Notes: generated by a model from the sequence alone, not told the origin. A DNA stretch of 64,000 nucleotides from Volvariella volvacea V23 (GCA_000349905.1 KB722739.1:1734809-1798808); one strand, 5' to 3'; counted from the first letter of the stretch, positions 1 through 12,986 are shown. Translations and numbers: made by a program.

Positions 1-842
1 GTAATAGCCCATTGGTAGGTGGAAACGACAGCTCCTCGAATCCATTTCGGTGAGCTAAAAGCCAAGAGAGTATAAGCATCGCTTCTGTGAAGGCATCAAA
101 ATCGCTCACCATTCTGATTGGTACATCGGAATCAAGCAGGAGACGAGACCGACACCGAGACCGGCAAAGACACGTCCCACGACCTTCGAGCGTTGAGCCG
201 AGCAGAATAAGTGGGCGATGACTCAATACTTACGAACAATGGAATTTCGGTAGCAGCAGTTTGCATTGCGACACCAACGGAGAAAACCAAGCAAGCGAAA
301 ACGATACCCTGTGAAAGATAAAGGTAAATCTAACAACCCTGGACTACCACCATGGGGGGGCATACCCATTTTCTGCCGAGGTAGTCTGAAATTTGGTATT
401 AATATACATTCATTTATTGCAAGTAACCCTGACTCACCAGCTGTTGGAGCACCTAGCAGTGCACCGAAGAAGGTACCGGCGGAGAGGATGGACACGACAA
501 GGGATTCGGTGGATGATGAGATGGAATATCCAATCTCAACACTGGGGTCCACACGACCGAAGGTCCTGAGCCAGTCCTTCATCTCCTTGACACCGCTGAT
601 GACACCGGTATCATATCCGAAAAGGATACCACCAAAGGCGCTGAAGGCTGCAACGTTTACATGAGTATCAGTAGGCCTCAGCTTCGTACTTTAAACCCAC
701 CGGTCATGAGAACACCTGCGAATTTATTCTGTGCATGGCGGAGTGGGTGGTTAAGAAAGAACATCGGGCAAGGTTGAGGTGTTCATACCTTGGGGGCATT
801 GCCGCCAATGCCAGCGCCATCGCCTACAGGACCTCCAGGCAT
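1..842 (-). CDS. MFS sugar (hexose) transporter, partial 3' (runs off window)
   Basis: This is the 5' half of a major facilitator sugar porter, which takes up hexoses across the plasma membrane by proton symport. Translation starts at 842 with MPGGPVGDGAGIGG. Spliced exons then give the TM1 segment FGGILFGYDTGVISGV, the loop motif DYLGRKWG (the conserved D-x-x-G-R-K/R of the family), a TM block LVFSVGVAMQTAATEIPLF, and VFAGLGVGLVSCLIPMYQSE followed by PKWIRGAVVSTYQWAIT, a signature of fungal hexose transporters. At least five introns are present, and one exon (366-385) is only 20 nt and carries the GRKW loop. The remaining TM helices lie beyond position 1. The substrate cannot be fixed from this part; glucose or another hexose is the family default. 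Confidence 0.9.
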
Positions 843-918
843 GATGTGGTATTGAGACAGGTACTAAGTGAGGTGGAGTACGAAGCTGTCGGGGGATCCG
901 AGCTGGCAAACTTGGGCA

Positions 919-926
919 TTTTATAT
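919..926 (-). promoter_or_regulatory. TATA-like element of the sugar transporter
   Basis: Read on the minus strand this is ATATAAAA, about 77 nt upstream of the proposed start codon at 842. That spacing suits a basal TATA element of a fungal gene with a short leader. It is inferred from position and sequence only. Confidence 0.45.
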
Positions 927-2984
927 GACAGAAACTCAGAAGCTTCCTACCATGTGGAGGGTACGAATAATAATTGATCTTGAAACGATCAAATGAATAC
1001 AGTGTCACCCGCATACCCAAGCCAATGTCACCCCACCCCCCCTCCACATCATATCCCCTTCCGAACATGAAAAAATTTGCCACGCGGGTGCGAATTCCCC
1101 CACTATTAGGGTCTCAGGGGGCTAGTCCCATCCTGGCACATCGGTCCACGTTCCTTATGATTGAAAATCACGATGCGGATATAACTAGGTCTTCCAAATT
1201 AGGCTTCCTAGGCTATTCTTGAGTTTGTCGTCTGATATGGTTACTGAGCCACGAGCCACGAGAGATGGTTGCGATATATCGCTAGTTCTGTCCATGAGAG
1301 TATGGATCAGCAAAGCGAATCTGGGGCGGGGATCAACAGTAGTAACACCTGGGGCAAGGACCAGCCCTGGTTCATGGATTCTTCTCGCATGCATACAATC
1401 CACATTCACTAAGCGACCAGAGCATGCGTGGGCATGTGCTGGGTGGTAAAACATAAGCGTCTTGAGGCTAATTCCATGGGAAATCGAGACTCTCGCCCGA
1501 ACGTAATTTGACTTGTACCTTGACGGCCTCAGACAAACCGGCCTCGATTCAAATTTCATCGAGCGCACCCAGTTCCAAGTTGCTACAGGATGAAGATGGA
1601 GCATGGAGGGTCTATCACGTGTTGGGAGTTTCATGTGGTGCTCCTTCTGGCAGTGGTTTTGTTGCCTGGGGGAGCCACAAAGACGTACTGGCTCCACAGT
1701 TTTGACAACGAGCCTGTGAACGGGCATGTGAACAGCATCACATACAGGACACCAGATTGGGAAGTCCCATCCTGATTCCAGACGAAGGATGTCGAATGGG
1801 GACGCCAAGGGACTGATCTTGAAGAACCGGTAAACAAGTCTGATGCGCAAAAAAAGGACGCATGCCACTAGAACCGCTCAGAAAGCGCGTATCAGGACAT
1901 CATGTATGAAGTAATGAGTTGCAACAGAGAATGAAACTTTGCTGAGGAGTATGCCAGTGGCAGTTACTTGCTATAGCCTGGCACTGAGGACGATGGGAAA
2001 GTCGGTGGTGAACCATGTGGATCGTGAGAAATGTGGATGCCGTTGACAAACACACCCATACGGGTAAGTCCCGAGAGAGATCGTTTGGCGGTTTGGCCCA
2101 CCAAGAATGCAGACGTCATGGAATGCTAATGGAACTGGTCGTAGTCGAAGCCGGTCCGATAAAAAAATATTTCTTGCTGTTCCTGGATTTGAAATAGCGT
2201 TGCTCGCGTGGGTACTGCGTGGCTTCGGACTTGCACAGAAACCCAGGAAGTGAGATGAACCTGAGAGAAGACCTGAAAACAGCGATTCGACGTATCAATG
2301 CGCTAACGCAGGTTCACGTTAGCCCACCCTCTTAAACCAGATGAAACCTTCAAGAATCAATGCCCGGGCACCCCTGCGTTCCCCGACATATGGAAGATGG
2401 GCCGGAATCCATTTTGTTTTGGGGGATTGAAAGGTTTTTTCAAAGGAGGTTATTCTGCCGACGGTGCATGCTTCTTCCATACGTACAGTATACCCGGGCC
2501 CGCAGATCGCCAGAATCATGCGGTGGAAGGACGGACACCCTCAAGATCCCAGGCTGCTGCAACACCAACCATAGGGCACTGGCCATGAATAATATTTTGG
2601 TCTGTGCAAAGGGACAGTCACGAACAAGATCCAAAGGTGCACTGCAATAACCATGCTTCAGTCAAGTCCGAACTGCCTTTGAAGCAGTCGTCTATTTCGA
2701 GGCAGAGGATCTGTAGATCTTCCCAAATTGCTGGGATGGCTGTAAAAAAAAAGCCCAAGAAATCACGCACGTCACTTTAATTTGTCAAGTCTACAAGCCA
2801 TGCAGACGAGAGCAAGTGATGTGCTCGGGTCTTACTGCCTGTAATGCCCGACCCGGGAGCCAGGAGATGCGAGCAGACTCGAACTTAGCCGCCGAGACTT
2901 GGGCTGTTATCACGTGAGGATGCCAAAAAGCCAAGTTCCGATTGGCGATCGAAATACTGCCAGCTCGGAAAACTTTTTCAAGCC
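927..2984. other. Intergenic stretch without a resolved gene
   Basis: No gene could be built between the transporter promoter and the heme lyase. One long open frame lies on the minus strand (1185-1868, 227 codons). It is rich in His, Arg and Cys, contains no recognisable motif, and other frames over it are also partly open. The segment 2116-2640 has several short minus-strand frames without motifs. The region may be non-coding, may hold a degraded gene, or may hold a finely split gene that I could not assemble. Confidence 0.3.
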
Positions 2985-3959
2985 ATGGGCCAAACCTCGT
3001 CTAGCACTGCGAAGCCTGCTGAACCCCTCGCCGCCCATCACACGGCATCATCTTCCAAATGTCCCATCGACCATCATAACAAGGAGGCAGTTGCAGCTGC
3101 CCAACCAGCCCAGTGTCCCGTAGACCACGGTGCAGCTGCAAAACCTTCCAACCATCCCCCAGTCCCATCACAAGCGCAATGCCCGGTTGACCATGGTGCC
3201 CCAGCCAAGCCAGCACAATGCCCTGTAGACCACGGCAGCATAAATCCATACAACCAAATGCCAGACCTGGCTCAAGCGCCAGCGCCAGGGCAGACGACGT
3301 ATCTGCCGACTACCCGTACGGAATCATCCATACCCCGCGATTCCAGTGTCAAGTGGGAATATCCTTCACCTCAGCAATTCTATAACGCGCTTGTTAGAAA
3401 GGGTTGGGAGACACCCGAGGAGCATATAGAGACGATGGTGGAAATTCACAACTTCCTAAATGAACAAGCATGGCAGGAAGTCATGAAGTGGGAAAAGCGC
3501 CAGTATCAGTGCGTATCGAAGCAATGAGTGTTTGTATCTCTAGCTGACTAGTTGTCCAGACACGACGATATACAACTGTCCCGCCTGAAAGGCAGACCTG
3601 GGGAGCTGTCACCCAAGGCACGATTTTTCTTGCTAGCGGGTTGGCTATTTCCTTCGAAATTCAAGTAAGTTCTCGGATTCACGCGGAAACACCGCCCTCT
3701 AACTCAGCACAGTACAGAGCCACCGTTTGATAGACATGACTGGGTCGTTCGACGACCACAAACCGGCGAGGAAGTTCGTTATGTTATCGACTACTACTCT
3801 GCACCCCCAGAACCAGATGGTTCACCAGTGTTCTCTCTCGATGTTCGCCCGGCGCTGGATAGTTTCTCCTGTATCAAGGAGAGAATAGTTGTTGCAACAG
3901 AAGAGGCCTGGGCGTCCTTCAAGGACACTTCTGATCCCACTGCCTCACGGGCACACTAG
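2985..3959 (+). CDS. CYC3: Cytochrome c heme lyase (holocytochrome c synthase)
   Basis: The enzyme attaches heme covalently to apocytochrome c in the mitochondrial intermembrane space. Three exons (2985-3508, 3560-3664, 3713-3959) encode 291 aa. The N-terminal 110 residues are disordered and hold four Cys-Pro heme-regulatory motifs (CPIDHH once, CPVDHG three times). The catalytic domain follows: [50 protein letters not shown], the conserved [12 protein letters not shown] and [10 protein letters not shown], which are family signatures. Both introns are phase 2 and the frame stays open across them. The start MGQTSSS is the first ATG in frame and fits the usual short hydrophilic N-terminus. Fungi may have separate lyases for c and c1; which one this is cannot be told here. 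Confidence 0.95.
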
Positions 3960-6727
3960 CCCCTCGCTACTATTCTGCGCTTTACCTCCAACCTCACCAC
4001 TCAGCTATCACCATTGCCTTAGACCTTGTATCTTAGTCTTGTGATTAATGCCACTCTATCAATCTCACTATGAGCGACGCTAAAATCCGAATAGGAGGTT
4101 CTTGCCATCGCAAGCTTACGAGCCGACTCGAGACTGTCTGTTCAACTTTGCAAGACGATCATGCTCGATGTGACGATGTTCGTCCTATCCCCGGCAAACA
4201 TGTCAAATTACAAATGTCCACCGAGTTCTATGGAATATTAGGCAGCTGGACAACAAATCGACTCTATTTTCTTCGGTCGCATGGACAAGGATACTATAGG
4301 TCGTCTGGAATCGATGGCTAGCGCTGACAGGATCAAAGCCTTGGATGTGCATTTGCTCTGGCACTCTGAAAGCTGCAAACGGGTATTCCTACCTTGTGAT
4401 AGCCCACGTCAAACTGGTCTGACTGATTCATCGGTGTTAGAGGACCCAGCAGGGGTGAAACATCGCAATTTTGCATTCACTCATCCCAATTGAGAGTTCG
4501 TCCGAATATCCCCCTTCAGTCTTAGTACCACCAACACGGCTCGACGCCCTGCTACTCCTCGACAGCTACTCGCACCGTTAAGACACCCCGATTGTTATGA
4601 GCACATAAGATGAATAACGTGGCCGGTACCTGGCCATCATGATACTTCTAACGCTCCATTGCAGACGCTTTTTCTCCACTACCCACGGCACAAGCTACCC
4701 GTGTTTGGGTGGGTCTTCTGGCCACGATCTGGTCATGTTGGTACGAACAATCAGCAGGCTATAGTTTCTATAGTGTCAGCCCGAGTCAGCGGACTCAAAG
4801 AGACAAATGCTTCCTAGACCCCCAGGCACACTCCACGTTGATGTTATGCATCGAGGACATGGGGGTCGATGGAAGCTCCACACGACCATGTGGTCAGTGC
4901 TGGTCAATACGGGGTTTCGTTCCTGATTTCAGACCGCCAGTTTTGGCGAAGGCCGAACATTACTTCACATGGGAATTAATATCTATTGATCTTATGCACG
5001 GCTCCGATGTCCGTGAAGACTTCTCCGAATTCTCAACATGAACCTTCAACTTCAGGGAGGTATACTACACCATCCTACGACCGCAACTTGAAACGCGTAG
5101 ATTTTTTTTTCGATGCTATCGATAGGAACAGGCCCGACTCGGACGTCTTGTACGTTATGCAGTTCAAACCTGATAGCAAGGCTTCTCTTTCAACCGCTGT
5201 TGATGCTATTGACCATCGCAAGGCTCGAATCCTTGCCGTAGCTCCAAAATACGATAGCCAACACATAGACCAATTCCCACATCACCCCAACCAGGTTCCG
5301 TGACATTCAGACAACGGCCGCGCATTGTTAATGGATATTACAAGCCACTACCCCATCCGAGTATTGCATGATCCGCTCTCGAGAATCACAAAGACTTATC
5401 AGATCAACTCCTCGCTTCACAGTATTCGTTAAGCGCCTGCATGAGACGTGATGAACGAAAACACCTATTCTTACAACATTTTCGCGAGACTCGCATCAGA
5501 GCTGTCATGAATCTGTCAACTGTAGCGCTACGAAACGAAACGATGACGTCCGCATTCCCTTGCCATCTCTTATTATGTCTTCCCATTCACCATTCTTGCG
5601 GTTCCAGACCTATATTTACTACAAGCGCAGAAGATCCGTCAAGGAATGAGGAACCCCGAGCACGACCGGAGGTAACTTTTGTCCGCTGTTAACCGTCTGC
5701 CGTGGGCACAATTTAACGGGGTTCGCAAGTAGCAGTTATGGAAACTGTGCTAGCAGTGGGTTGTTCAGCACCGCGGTCTTCGGGCGTGGGGCCGTGTGCG
5801 ATTGCTTTTTGTGTTTTTAGCCGTTAGTCTGGCAAAGATCCTATGGGCCGCCGTGGACCGAAGCGTACTGTGCGCCTCAGACAAGACCTTGTCATCCCAC
5901 ATCGCTCAAGTTCGACGCCTTGACTCTCATGAATGCCCGGGACTAGACTTCAGAGAAGTCATAGGTGGGATCTCGGTGTATCCATTCGATGCATGAATGA
6001 CCCCTATCCATGTTCATCTTACCGCTCGCGCTGAGTATGGATATTTTGGCCTGCTCCTTCATTTCGTAGCCCAATATCCAATCACTTCTCCCGTGTGTGT
6101 AGCTGTATCCACCTTGTCTGTCCAGTGATGCGCAAAGTCATCAATAACCGTCCAGCATCAAGGGTTTTTGTACTAGATAAGGGGTTAGTGAGTGGGGTTA
6201 TTTACGTACAGTTTTCGACGCATTCACTCAGTCACTGCATAGCCAATTCGCTGGAAGTCTTCTCAGCTATTCAAGGGATACAACATGCATTCTGCACAGC
6301 TCAGAGGCATCTATTGGCGGCTTTTACTAGTATTCTACGCAGATGACTAACGATAAGGATCGGTTGACAGCTTGCATGGTAGATCTCCAGGAGCCAAATT
6401 TCAGCCATCCCCGAACCGCACTCACAGCACCGGTCTAAACTTGATTGCAGCTAGTCGAGGGCATGGGCATCTAGAGGGTCCAAATGACAGAAAGACACAC
6501 CGGAGCAATCGTATCCATCCAATGGATTCACTATCTGACGAATATTACGCAGAGAATGCCGCAATGTCGATCTCAAATTGTCCCTAACCCTGGACGATCA
6601 AATTTGGTGTACAAAAACACTTCGAATGAGGCCAACCAAACTTCAGCCGTACCCCTTGTCCCCATTACTTTGTCCCCATACATCTCCTCCGTCTGCTCCA
6701 AGTTGCTCCAAATCGCTCCGGCGAACC
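3960..6727 (+). other. Gene-poor stretch with fragmentary open frames
   Basis: Several plus-strand frames of 60-110 codons lie here. One starts at 4070. A second opens after a possible acceptor ATATTAG near 4240 and reads through GRMDKDTIGRLESMASADRI to a stop near 4493. Another covers 4709-5041 and another 4986-5303. None carries a motif I recognise and I could not join them into one gene. They may be exons of a hypothetical protein or remains of a decayed gene. From 5300 to 6700 only short unsupported frames are seen. Confidence 0.25.
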
Positions 6728-7524
6728 ATGCGTTTCTCAAATGCGACCCTCATTCTTTTGGGCTCTCTAAGCCTTAGCATCAATCTCGGCATTGCCCTCG
6801 CGAACCCACATGGCCCGGTCCCAGCCCACGCTGAAGTCGAGCGCCCCTTGCACCAGATTACTCGTGCAGAGATTCAAGCGCGTGAAAATCACCCAGAATA
6901 TTTCTATAAGCGTGATGATGGTACCGCACCGTCTAATGGCCCAGAAAACCCCTGTGGGGGGTTCTCAGCACCGCAGAGGAAGAGGGATTTTGTCCAGGTG
7001 CTAGATGCACGAGAGACGGCTGCTTTCCTGCTTGGTAGGGGTCAGTTCACGTCGTGAGTACTTGTCCACCAACCATTGACGAGCGTCTGTCCTTACGCGA
7101 TATATGTGGATCTGTGAAGTTCTAATGGGACGAGTTACGAAGACTACGATTATAAGCGCAAAATGAGGGGAGCTGCATCAGAAGTGAAGCGCTTTCATCC
7201 CGTCTTTAATGTTGTTCGGGATACCCTCGGAAAGCGCCTGTTACAGGTTTCCATCCCGCACTACAAAAGATGGAAGAGGTCTCTGGACCCAGAGCAGCTT
7301 GTTCATTTGTCGGACCAGTGAGCACCATTTCTCCTACCCTTGCAGAAGTCCTACATATTTTCCCTCTAATTATATACTCACCTCCAATAAATAGTACCAC
7401 AATACGTGCCAAAGATGTTGACCAACTAGAAGCTGAGCTCCTGGCTGATTCCGAATTTACGGAGATTGAAGTTCATGGATTCCATCTCACGAGAGAGTTC
7501 TTTGAGATTGTGAGGTCGTTTTAG
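6728..7524 (+). CDS. Small secreted protein of unknown function
   Basis: Three exons (6728-7053, 7135-7317, 7395-7524) give 212 aa. The start at 6728 is preferred over the upstream in-frame ATG at 6578 because it begins a clear signal peptide (MRFSNATLILLGSLSLSINL followed by GIALA). The mature part starts near ANPHGPVPAH, contains a likely KR processing site (YKRDDG), and continues with basic, polar sequence (YEDYDYKRKMRGAASEVKRF). The last exon reads VDQLEAELLADSEFTEIEVHG. The first intron has a typical donor GTGAGT and a branch-like TTCTAAT close to its end. No domain is recognised. The KR-DDG site suggests Kex2-type processing, but function is unknown. Confidence 0.6.
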
Positions 7525-7828
7525 ACGCTCCCCGATTATAACTTGGGCACAAAATAGGGAATTAACATCACATACCCACTATACAGTATATGTACAATTT
7601 TCTTGGAACATAATCAGTAGATATAGTGTATCTTTGTGTAGCTGGAGAACCTCAGGATTAACGTCATTTCCATTTTAGGGGGTCGCGAATTTTTGCCTCA
7701 CGTGACGCCAAATATCTCCAGGTCCGGTGGACGAGGCTCGAGGGCTTCTCTGTTGTTGCTATTCCAGTTCAACCACCCCCTCGCTCTCCTCGTATCTCCT
7801 ATAGACTTTCCCAGTTTCTGTTTCAAAA
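7525..7828 (+). promoter_or_regulatory. TIM44 upstream region
   Basis: This 304-nt gap holds the 3' end of the secreted-protein gene and the TIM44 leader. It is AT-rich near 7560-7640 and turns pyrimidine-rich (CCACCCCCTCGCTCTCCTCGTATCTC around 7770-7800) directly before the start codon, as is common for fungal housekeeping promoters. No TATA box is evident close to the gene. Confidence 0.4.
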
Positions 7829-9509
7829 ATGCTACCTAGACATCTCCAAAATGCTGCTCTTCGTGCTTCTGCCAGGACACGTTTAGTTGCAGCTCAACAG
7901 TCCGGTGTGGGCCGTCAACTACATTCGGAACTGCTACGCCAGCGATTGAGAGCAGGTCTGCGACCTGTTGGTGCCGCCGGCTTCCATTCATCATCTCGTC
8001 GGCAAGATGAGATGCCGAAATCCCCGTTTCAAACTTTTGTGGATGTTTTGAAGGAAGAGCTGAAGAAGAACAGGGAGCTGCAGGAGAACGTTAAACAGCT
8101 ACAAGGAGATGTGGACAAATTCCAGGATTCCGAGGCGATGAAGAAAGCTCGCGCGGCTTATGAGAGGGCTAGGGTACGTGCCTGCACGTAGCATCGAACA
8201 GGTTGAGAAACAATCTAACATTGTGTCGTGTTTAGCTCCAGTCAAGTATCAAGGAGAATCCACGTCTTCGAGCTGCTGCTGAGGAGCTAAAGAAGACTGG
8301 TGTTAAAGTCGGCGATGCTGTTGCTGAGGCTCTTAAGACGATGGAGGAAAGCGAACTTATGCGTGCCGTGCGTTGAAAATTGGTGTTTTTTTACACACTC
8401 CCATTAACAAGGCATGCTTATTCTAGATCTCAAGGGCTTCTTCAGCCGTTTCGCAGACAATTGAAAAGACAACAGAGCCTATTCGTAATACGCGGGCTTA
8501 TAAGACCTTGGCAGAAACTGTGGTTGATGCCTTAGACGACAGTGGAAGCGCAAAACATGCCGGTTTTGAGGAGAAGGAAGCTAGGCGATTACGAAGACAA
8601 AAACGGTTGGCAAAGGCCGGTAAGAGCAACGGACTTGGCCCAGCTCGCGTTACCGCCAACCCAGAGTACGTCTAGATATTGTTCATTTGCAGTACACACA
8701 TTGATATTCATTTCTTATTCAGTGCTGGTTCTGCCGTTGTGCTGCACAAGGATTCACCACGACAGGAAAAGTGGAACAGGATAAAAGAAACGAACCCAGT
8801 TTTCCGCAGCATCATGTCGATGAGACAGGCATACGATGAATCCGAGAACCCTGTCGTTTCTTCGCTAAGATCGGTGACAGAAACCGTTGGCTCGTGGTTC
8901 GACGAGAACGAGACAGCACAAGTCGTCCGAATGATGAAGGCCCTCGACCCCTCGTTCAATCGCGAGAGCTTTGAGCGGGAGCTACGAGAATACATCGTAC
9001 CAGAAGTAGTTGATGCATTCTTGTCCGCAGACCAGGAAGCGTTGAAAGCATGGTGCGGAGAGGCAGTACGTCCATTCAATTGGCCTTTGCTAACATGCGA
9101 TCTGACAACTTAACAAGACGTATAACGTACTATGGGCTACAATGGAGCAGTACCTGCGTCAAGGGCTTATCAGTGACAGCAAAGTTCTCGATATCCGGCA
9201 AGTAGACGTGTCGGCGGGTAAAATCTTGGAGAACGACATTCCTGTCTACATTATATCGTTTATGACACAAGAAGTCCTGCTTTTCCGGAACGCCAAAACC
9301 CGTGAAGTTGTCGTTGGTGCCGAAGATAAAGTGGAGCAATGCACCTACGTTGCAGCTATCACACGTGTAGAGGAGGAGCTCGATAACGAATTGACTGGTG
9401 GATGGAAAGTTGTGGAGGTAAGTGTTCATATTCGCCACTGGTGGCTATACTCAGCCTGGCTTCATTTTTTCCTCAGATGGCACGGAGAAGTGCCAAAGCT
9501 TACCTATAA
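7829..9509 (+). CDS. TIM44: Mitochondrial import inner membrane translocase subunit Tim44
   Basis: Tim44 tethers mtHsp70 to the TIM23 channel on the matrix side of the inner membrane and drives presequence import. Six exons (7829-8173, 8236-8367, 8427-8665, 8723-9065, 9118-9417, 9477-9509) encode 463 aa, and all junction phases agree. Residues 1-60 form an Arg-rich, acid-free mitochondrial presequence with FHSSSRR near its end. A coiled region follows (DVLKEELKKNRELQENVKQL). The conserved Tim44 core begins at about VVLHKDSPRQEKWNRIKETN and includes SWFDENETAQVVRMMKALDP, AWCGEATYNVLWATMEQYLR and DIPVYIISFMTQEVLLFRNA. The length matches the family. The neighbouring secreted-protein gene lies 304 bp upstream on the same strand. 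Confidence 0.96.
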
Positions 9510-10008
9510 ATTTTTATGATCTACTTAATTATTCGCACTGCTGTCCGCATGAGACGTGCCCTCGAGCAACCACCACTCATTTATGTTGATTAGAGTTATC
9601 TATGAAGTCAAGAGTAGTAACTGTTTATAATGCACGATACCTTAATAATCACCCGCATTGGGTTTTTCGGGATTTAAGTACATCTCAATGACTGTGGAGG
9701 TAATTGAGGTGGTCCTCAAGAGTGTACCACCACGGAGGCATGGTGGTGATAACAAACAGCACCAACGCCGATGACGGAAGGAATGAATTGTAAGTTTTGT
9801 TTTCTTCCAGAAATTTTTACAACATATCTATGTCCGCCTCAATGCTGCAATTCTTATCTATCTTCCTGGCCCAAATGCTTGGTTTCTGAGGGCACCCTAT
9901 TACCGCTGTTGCCCTCCAGCTCAAACTCACTACCCTTTGCTCCCTCAAGACCTAAAAAAAAACCAAGTTAGCTCAACAGATTCAAGGCCATCGCCCGCAA
10001 CTTGAAGC
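9510..10008. other. TIM44 / F-box intergenic region with small inverted repeat
   Basis: No gene is visible. A short hairpin-forming sequence lies at 9726-9747: ACCACCA, an 8-nt loop and TGGTGGT. It sits inside a wider GTGG-rich patch from 9697 to 9760. The last 150 nt are pyrimidine-rich, consistent with the leader of the downstream F-box gene. A role for the hairpin is unknown. Confidence 0.35.
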
Positions 10009-11689
10009 ATGCACCAAGCTCTCTTAATAGACGAGATTGTCAGATGCATCTTCGACTTTTGTTACGAGGAAGAGAGGAGTATTCTTCCTGTAGCAGCAAG
10101 AACGTGCAAGGCATGGAAGGAACCAGCTTTAGACCGACTTTGGAGGAGTCTGCCATCTTTAGAGCCCTTACTCCGACTATATCCTCATTTTCCAATTCAA
10201 CTCAATGTGGGTTTAGTGCAGAAATTAGAACGCCGAGCTAATATATAGGTTTTTTTGTAATCAGGAAGCCAATGCGCCTGACAACCTCCAATCCTACGCA
10301 CGCCGTGTCCGTGATATCACACTTCGGGGAAATTCACTCATCATCAATGCCTCTACAACATTGCATCCCAGTTCCGCATTACCCTCCATCAAAATCCTTC
10401 AAAATATCTTACCAAATCTCATTAAGTCCCGTATTTTACCCACATGCCATAATACACAAGTCACATATGCGCTTTCAACCCGTCTGCGCCATCTGACTAT
10501 TGATATTGGCTTCAAGTCCACGCCGAAAGGACATCGCTTGGCCAGCAGCATAGGGTTGCTCCTTCAAGACGTCGCTCATCTGTCACGCGACCTCAAATGC
10601 CTTTCTTTGCGAGGTCTTATATCCATGGACTTGGGACACACGCTTGGATCAATGAACCAACTACGAGTGCTATCACTCCGAATAGGCGACTCGCTAACAG
10701 TTGATATGGTGATGAAGATCTTGCTCTTCCCTCGCCTAGAGGAACTTCAAATCCACGCGGAACATCTTAATGCAGAAGAGCTAGATTTAAGCTCAATGAA
10801 TGCTAGTGACCGCCTTACATTCCCATCGTTGGCGAAGCTCAATATTCGAGCCACCGTCCTGGTCATTGAATTCTTTTTGCGTCGGTTGCAACCCAACACT
10901 TTGAATGCTTTGCGAGTCGAGGCCGAGGACCGGCTCTCTTGGGTACCGATTTTCCAATTGCTTTCCGAAAAAGTCACGTATAGCCTACAGGAATTTTCCT
11001 TGGAGCACCTCGTGGATTTGGAGGAATTCATATTGGGCCAACCAGAACCGCATGAACAGCAACCGGACACCAACAGTGAAAGTGGCGACAATGACCCCAA
11101 TGGCCCTAGTAATGTTCAGCCATCACAGGCATCACCAGCACTGACGACGAACTTGCCGGCTTCAGCCATTCAAGAGATATACGCTTCGCACCTCCTACTT
11201 TCCGTAATCCGACACCTCAAACCTATTCGTTCATTACGCCGATTAGTGTTTGATACCTCTTTGCCTCTCAAATTAAGCGACGATGATATTAAGGATCTGG
11301 TTTGCTGGTGGCCGGAATTGGAACACCTCGAATTAGGTTCCTTCTGTTCATCACTTCCAATAAATTTGCGACACATGCATGGCATGACAACAAAATCACT
11401 GGAATATATTGCGGCGAACCTCAAAGGGTTGCGGAGGCTCGTTATTCCAGTGAATCTTACATTTGCAGACGAGCCCCCGAGAGAGGCTCCAGCTCCGTCG
11501 ACTCTGAATTCTGGCCTGCCCGTACAGACTGCCCTAGAACGATTGACAATTGCCTTTCCCGGTCAGCCCAACGAGAAATTGGCACTCTTGCTGAAGTGTT
11601 TGTTCCCGAACTTGAGGCTCGTTGATGGTTTGCCTGAGCAAGAAGAGCAATGGCATAGGCTGCAAATTGGGTTATGGAACCTCATGTAA
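10009..11689 (+). CDS. F-box domain protein with leucine-rich-type C-terminus
   Basis: Two exons (10009-10206 and 10265-11689) encode 540 aa. The first about 45 residues (ALLIDEIVRCIFDFCYEEER and TCKAWKEPALDRLWRSLPSL) form an F-box, which binds Skp1 in SCF ubiquitin ligases. The rest contains loosely repeated leucine-rich segments (LRHLTIDIGF, LKCLSLRGL, LRVLSLRIGD, LEELQIHAEHL, LEHLELGSFC, LRRLVIPVNL) of the type that recognise targets. A disordered acidic insert rich in N, S and P (DTNSESGDNDPNGPSN) splits the repeats. Such F-box proteins are strongly expanded in mushroom-forming fungi and their substrates are mostly unknown, so this remains a family-level call. Confidence 0.85.
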
Positions 11690-11705
11690 CATAGAGCTTG
11701 AATTA

Positions 11706-11731
11706 TAGACACGCTTCCTAGACACGCTTCC
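11706..11731. repeat. 13-bp perfect tandem duplication
   Basis: The unit TAGACACGCTTCC occurs twice head to tail (11706-11718 and 11719-11731) in the convergent space between the F-box and ubiquitin genes, just 3' of the F-box stop codon. It probably lies in the F-box 3' UTR. It looks like a simple local duplication. Confidence 0.8.
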
Positions 11732-11950
11732 AATAGATTTAGATTTTAGACGGTCCCCACCTTATAGAGTAGATAGAACTTGGATTGTTGCCATTATTTT
11801 ACCATGATTTGTGCGCATTTAATATGCAGAGTGAGTTTTATCATTCAGGCCATGGTTGCGAAAAAGAGTATACTAATGCAGGTGTCTAGCATTGTGAACA
11901 TGGCATGGTAAGACTACATGGCGCCTCATACACTTGACAGCAGACATCTT

Positions 11951-12659
<709 letters not shown>

Positions 12660-12986
12660 GACTAGATGCTAAAAGAGAGAGACGGACGCTTCTGTCTGTC
12701 CAACGAGGTTAACGGTGGAGTCTTTGACAAAAGCAAGAGCCGGTACTAATGAAAGAGGGATAGGATCACAAATCACTGAATATTACTCGCTTAGTCAGCT
12801 TTAGTGTGTATGGTCCGTGCGTTTTGCTCATTAAGGTTTGATGGATTATGCAAGGATGAATGGTGCAGGCAAACACAGACAAAGAACGCGGTTGCCCCCT
12901 CCTCAGTAAAGTAGCGCGTCAAACGCGTGCTCACCGTACCTCGACGGACTCAACGGGTCTTTGTAACATTGGACTGGACACATACA
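12660..12986. promoter_or_regulatory. Divergent promoter between ubiquitin-eS31 and RFC3
   Basis: A 327-bp interval separates the two oppositely oriented start codons. It must contain the promoters of both genes unless their leaders overlap. No clear TATA box was seen on either strand. A growth-regulated ribosomal-protein-type control shared with the clamp loader gene is possible but only inferred. Confidence 0.5.

Noticed and set aside
1185..1868. 227-codon minus-strand frame as a gene
   Set aside because: It has no motif and a Cys/His/Arg composition unlike the neighbouring genes. The other strand is also partly open, so I noted it only as unresolved.
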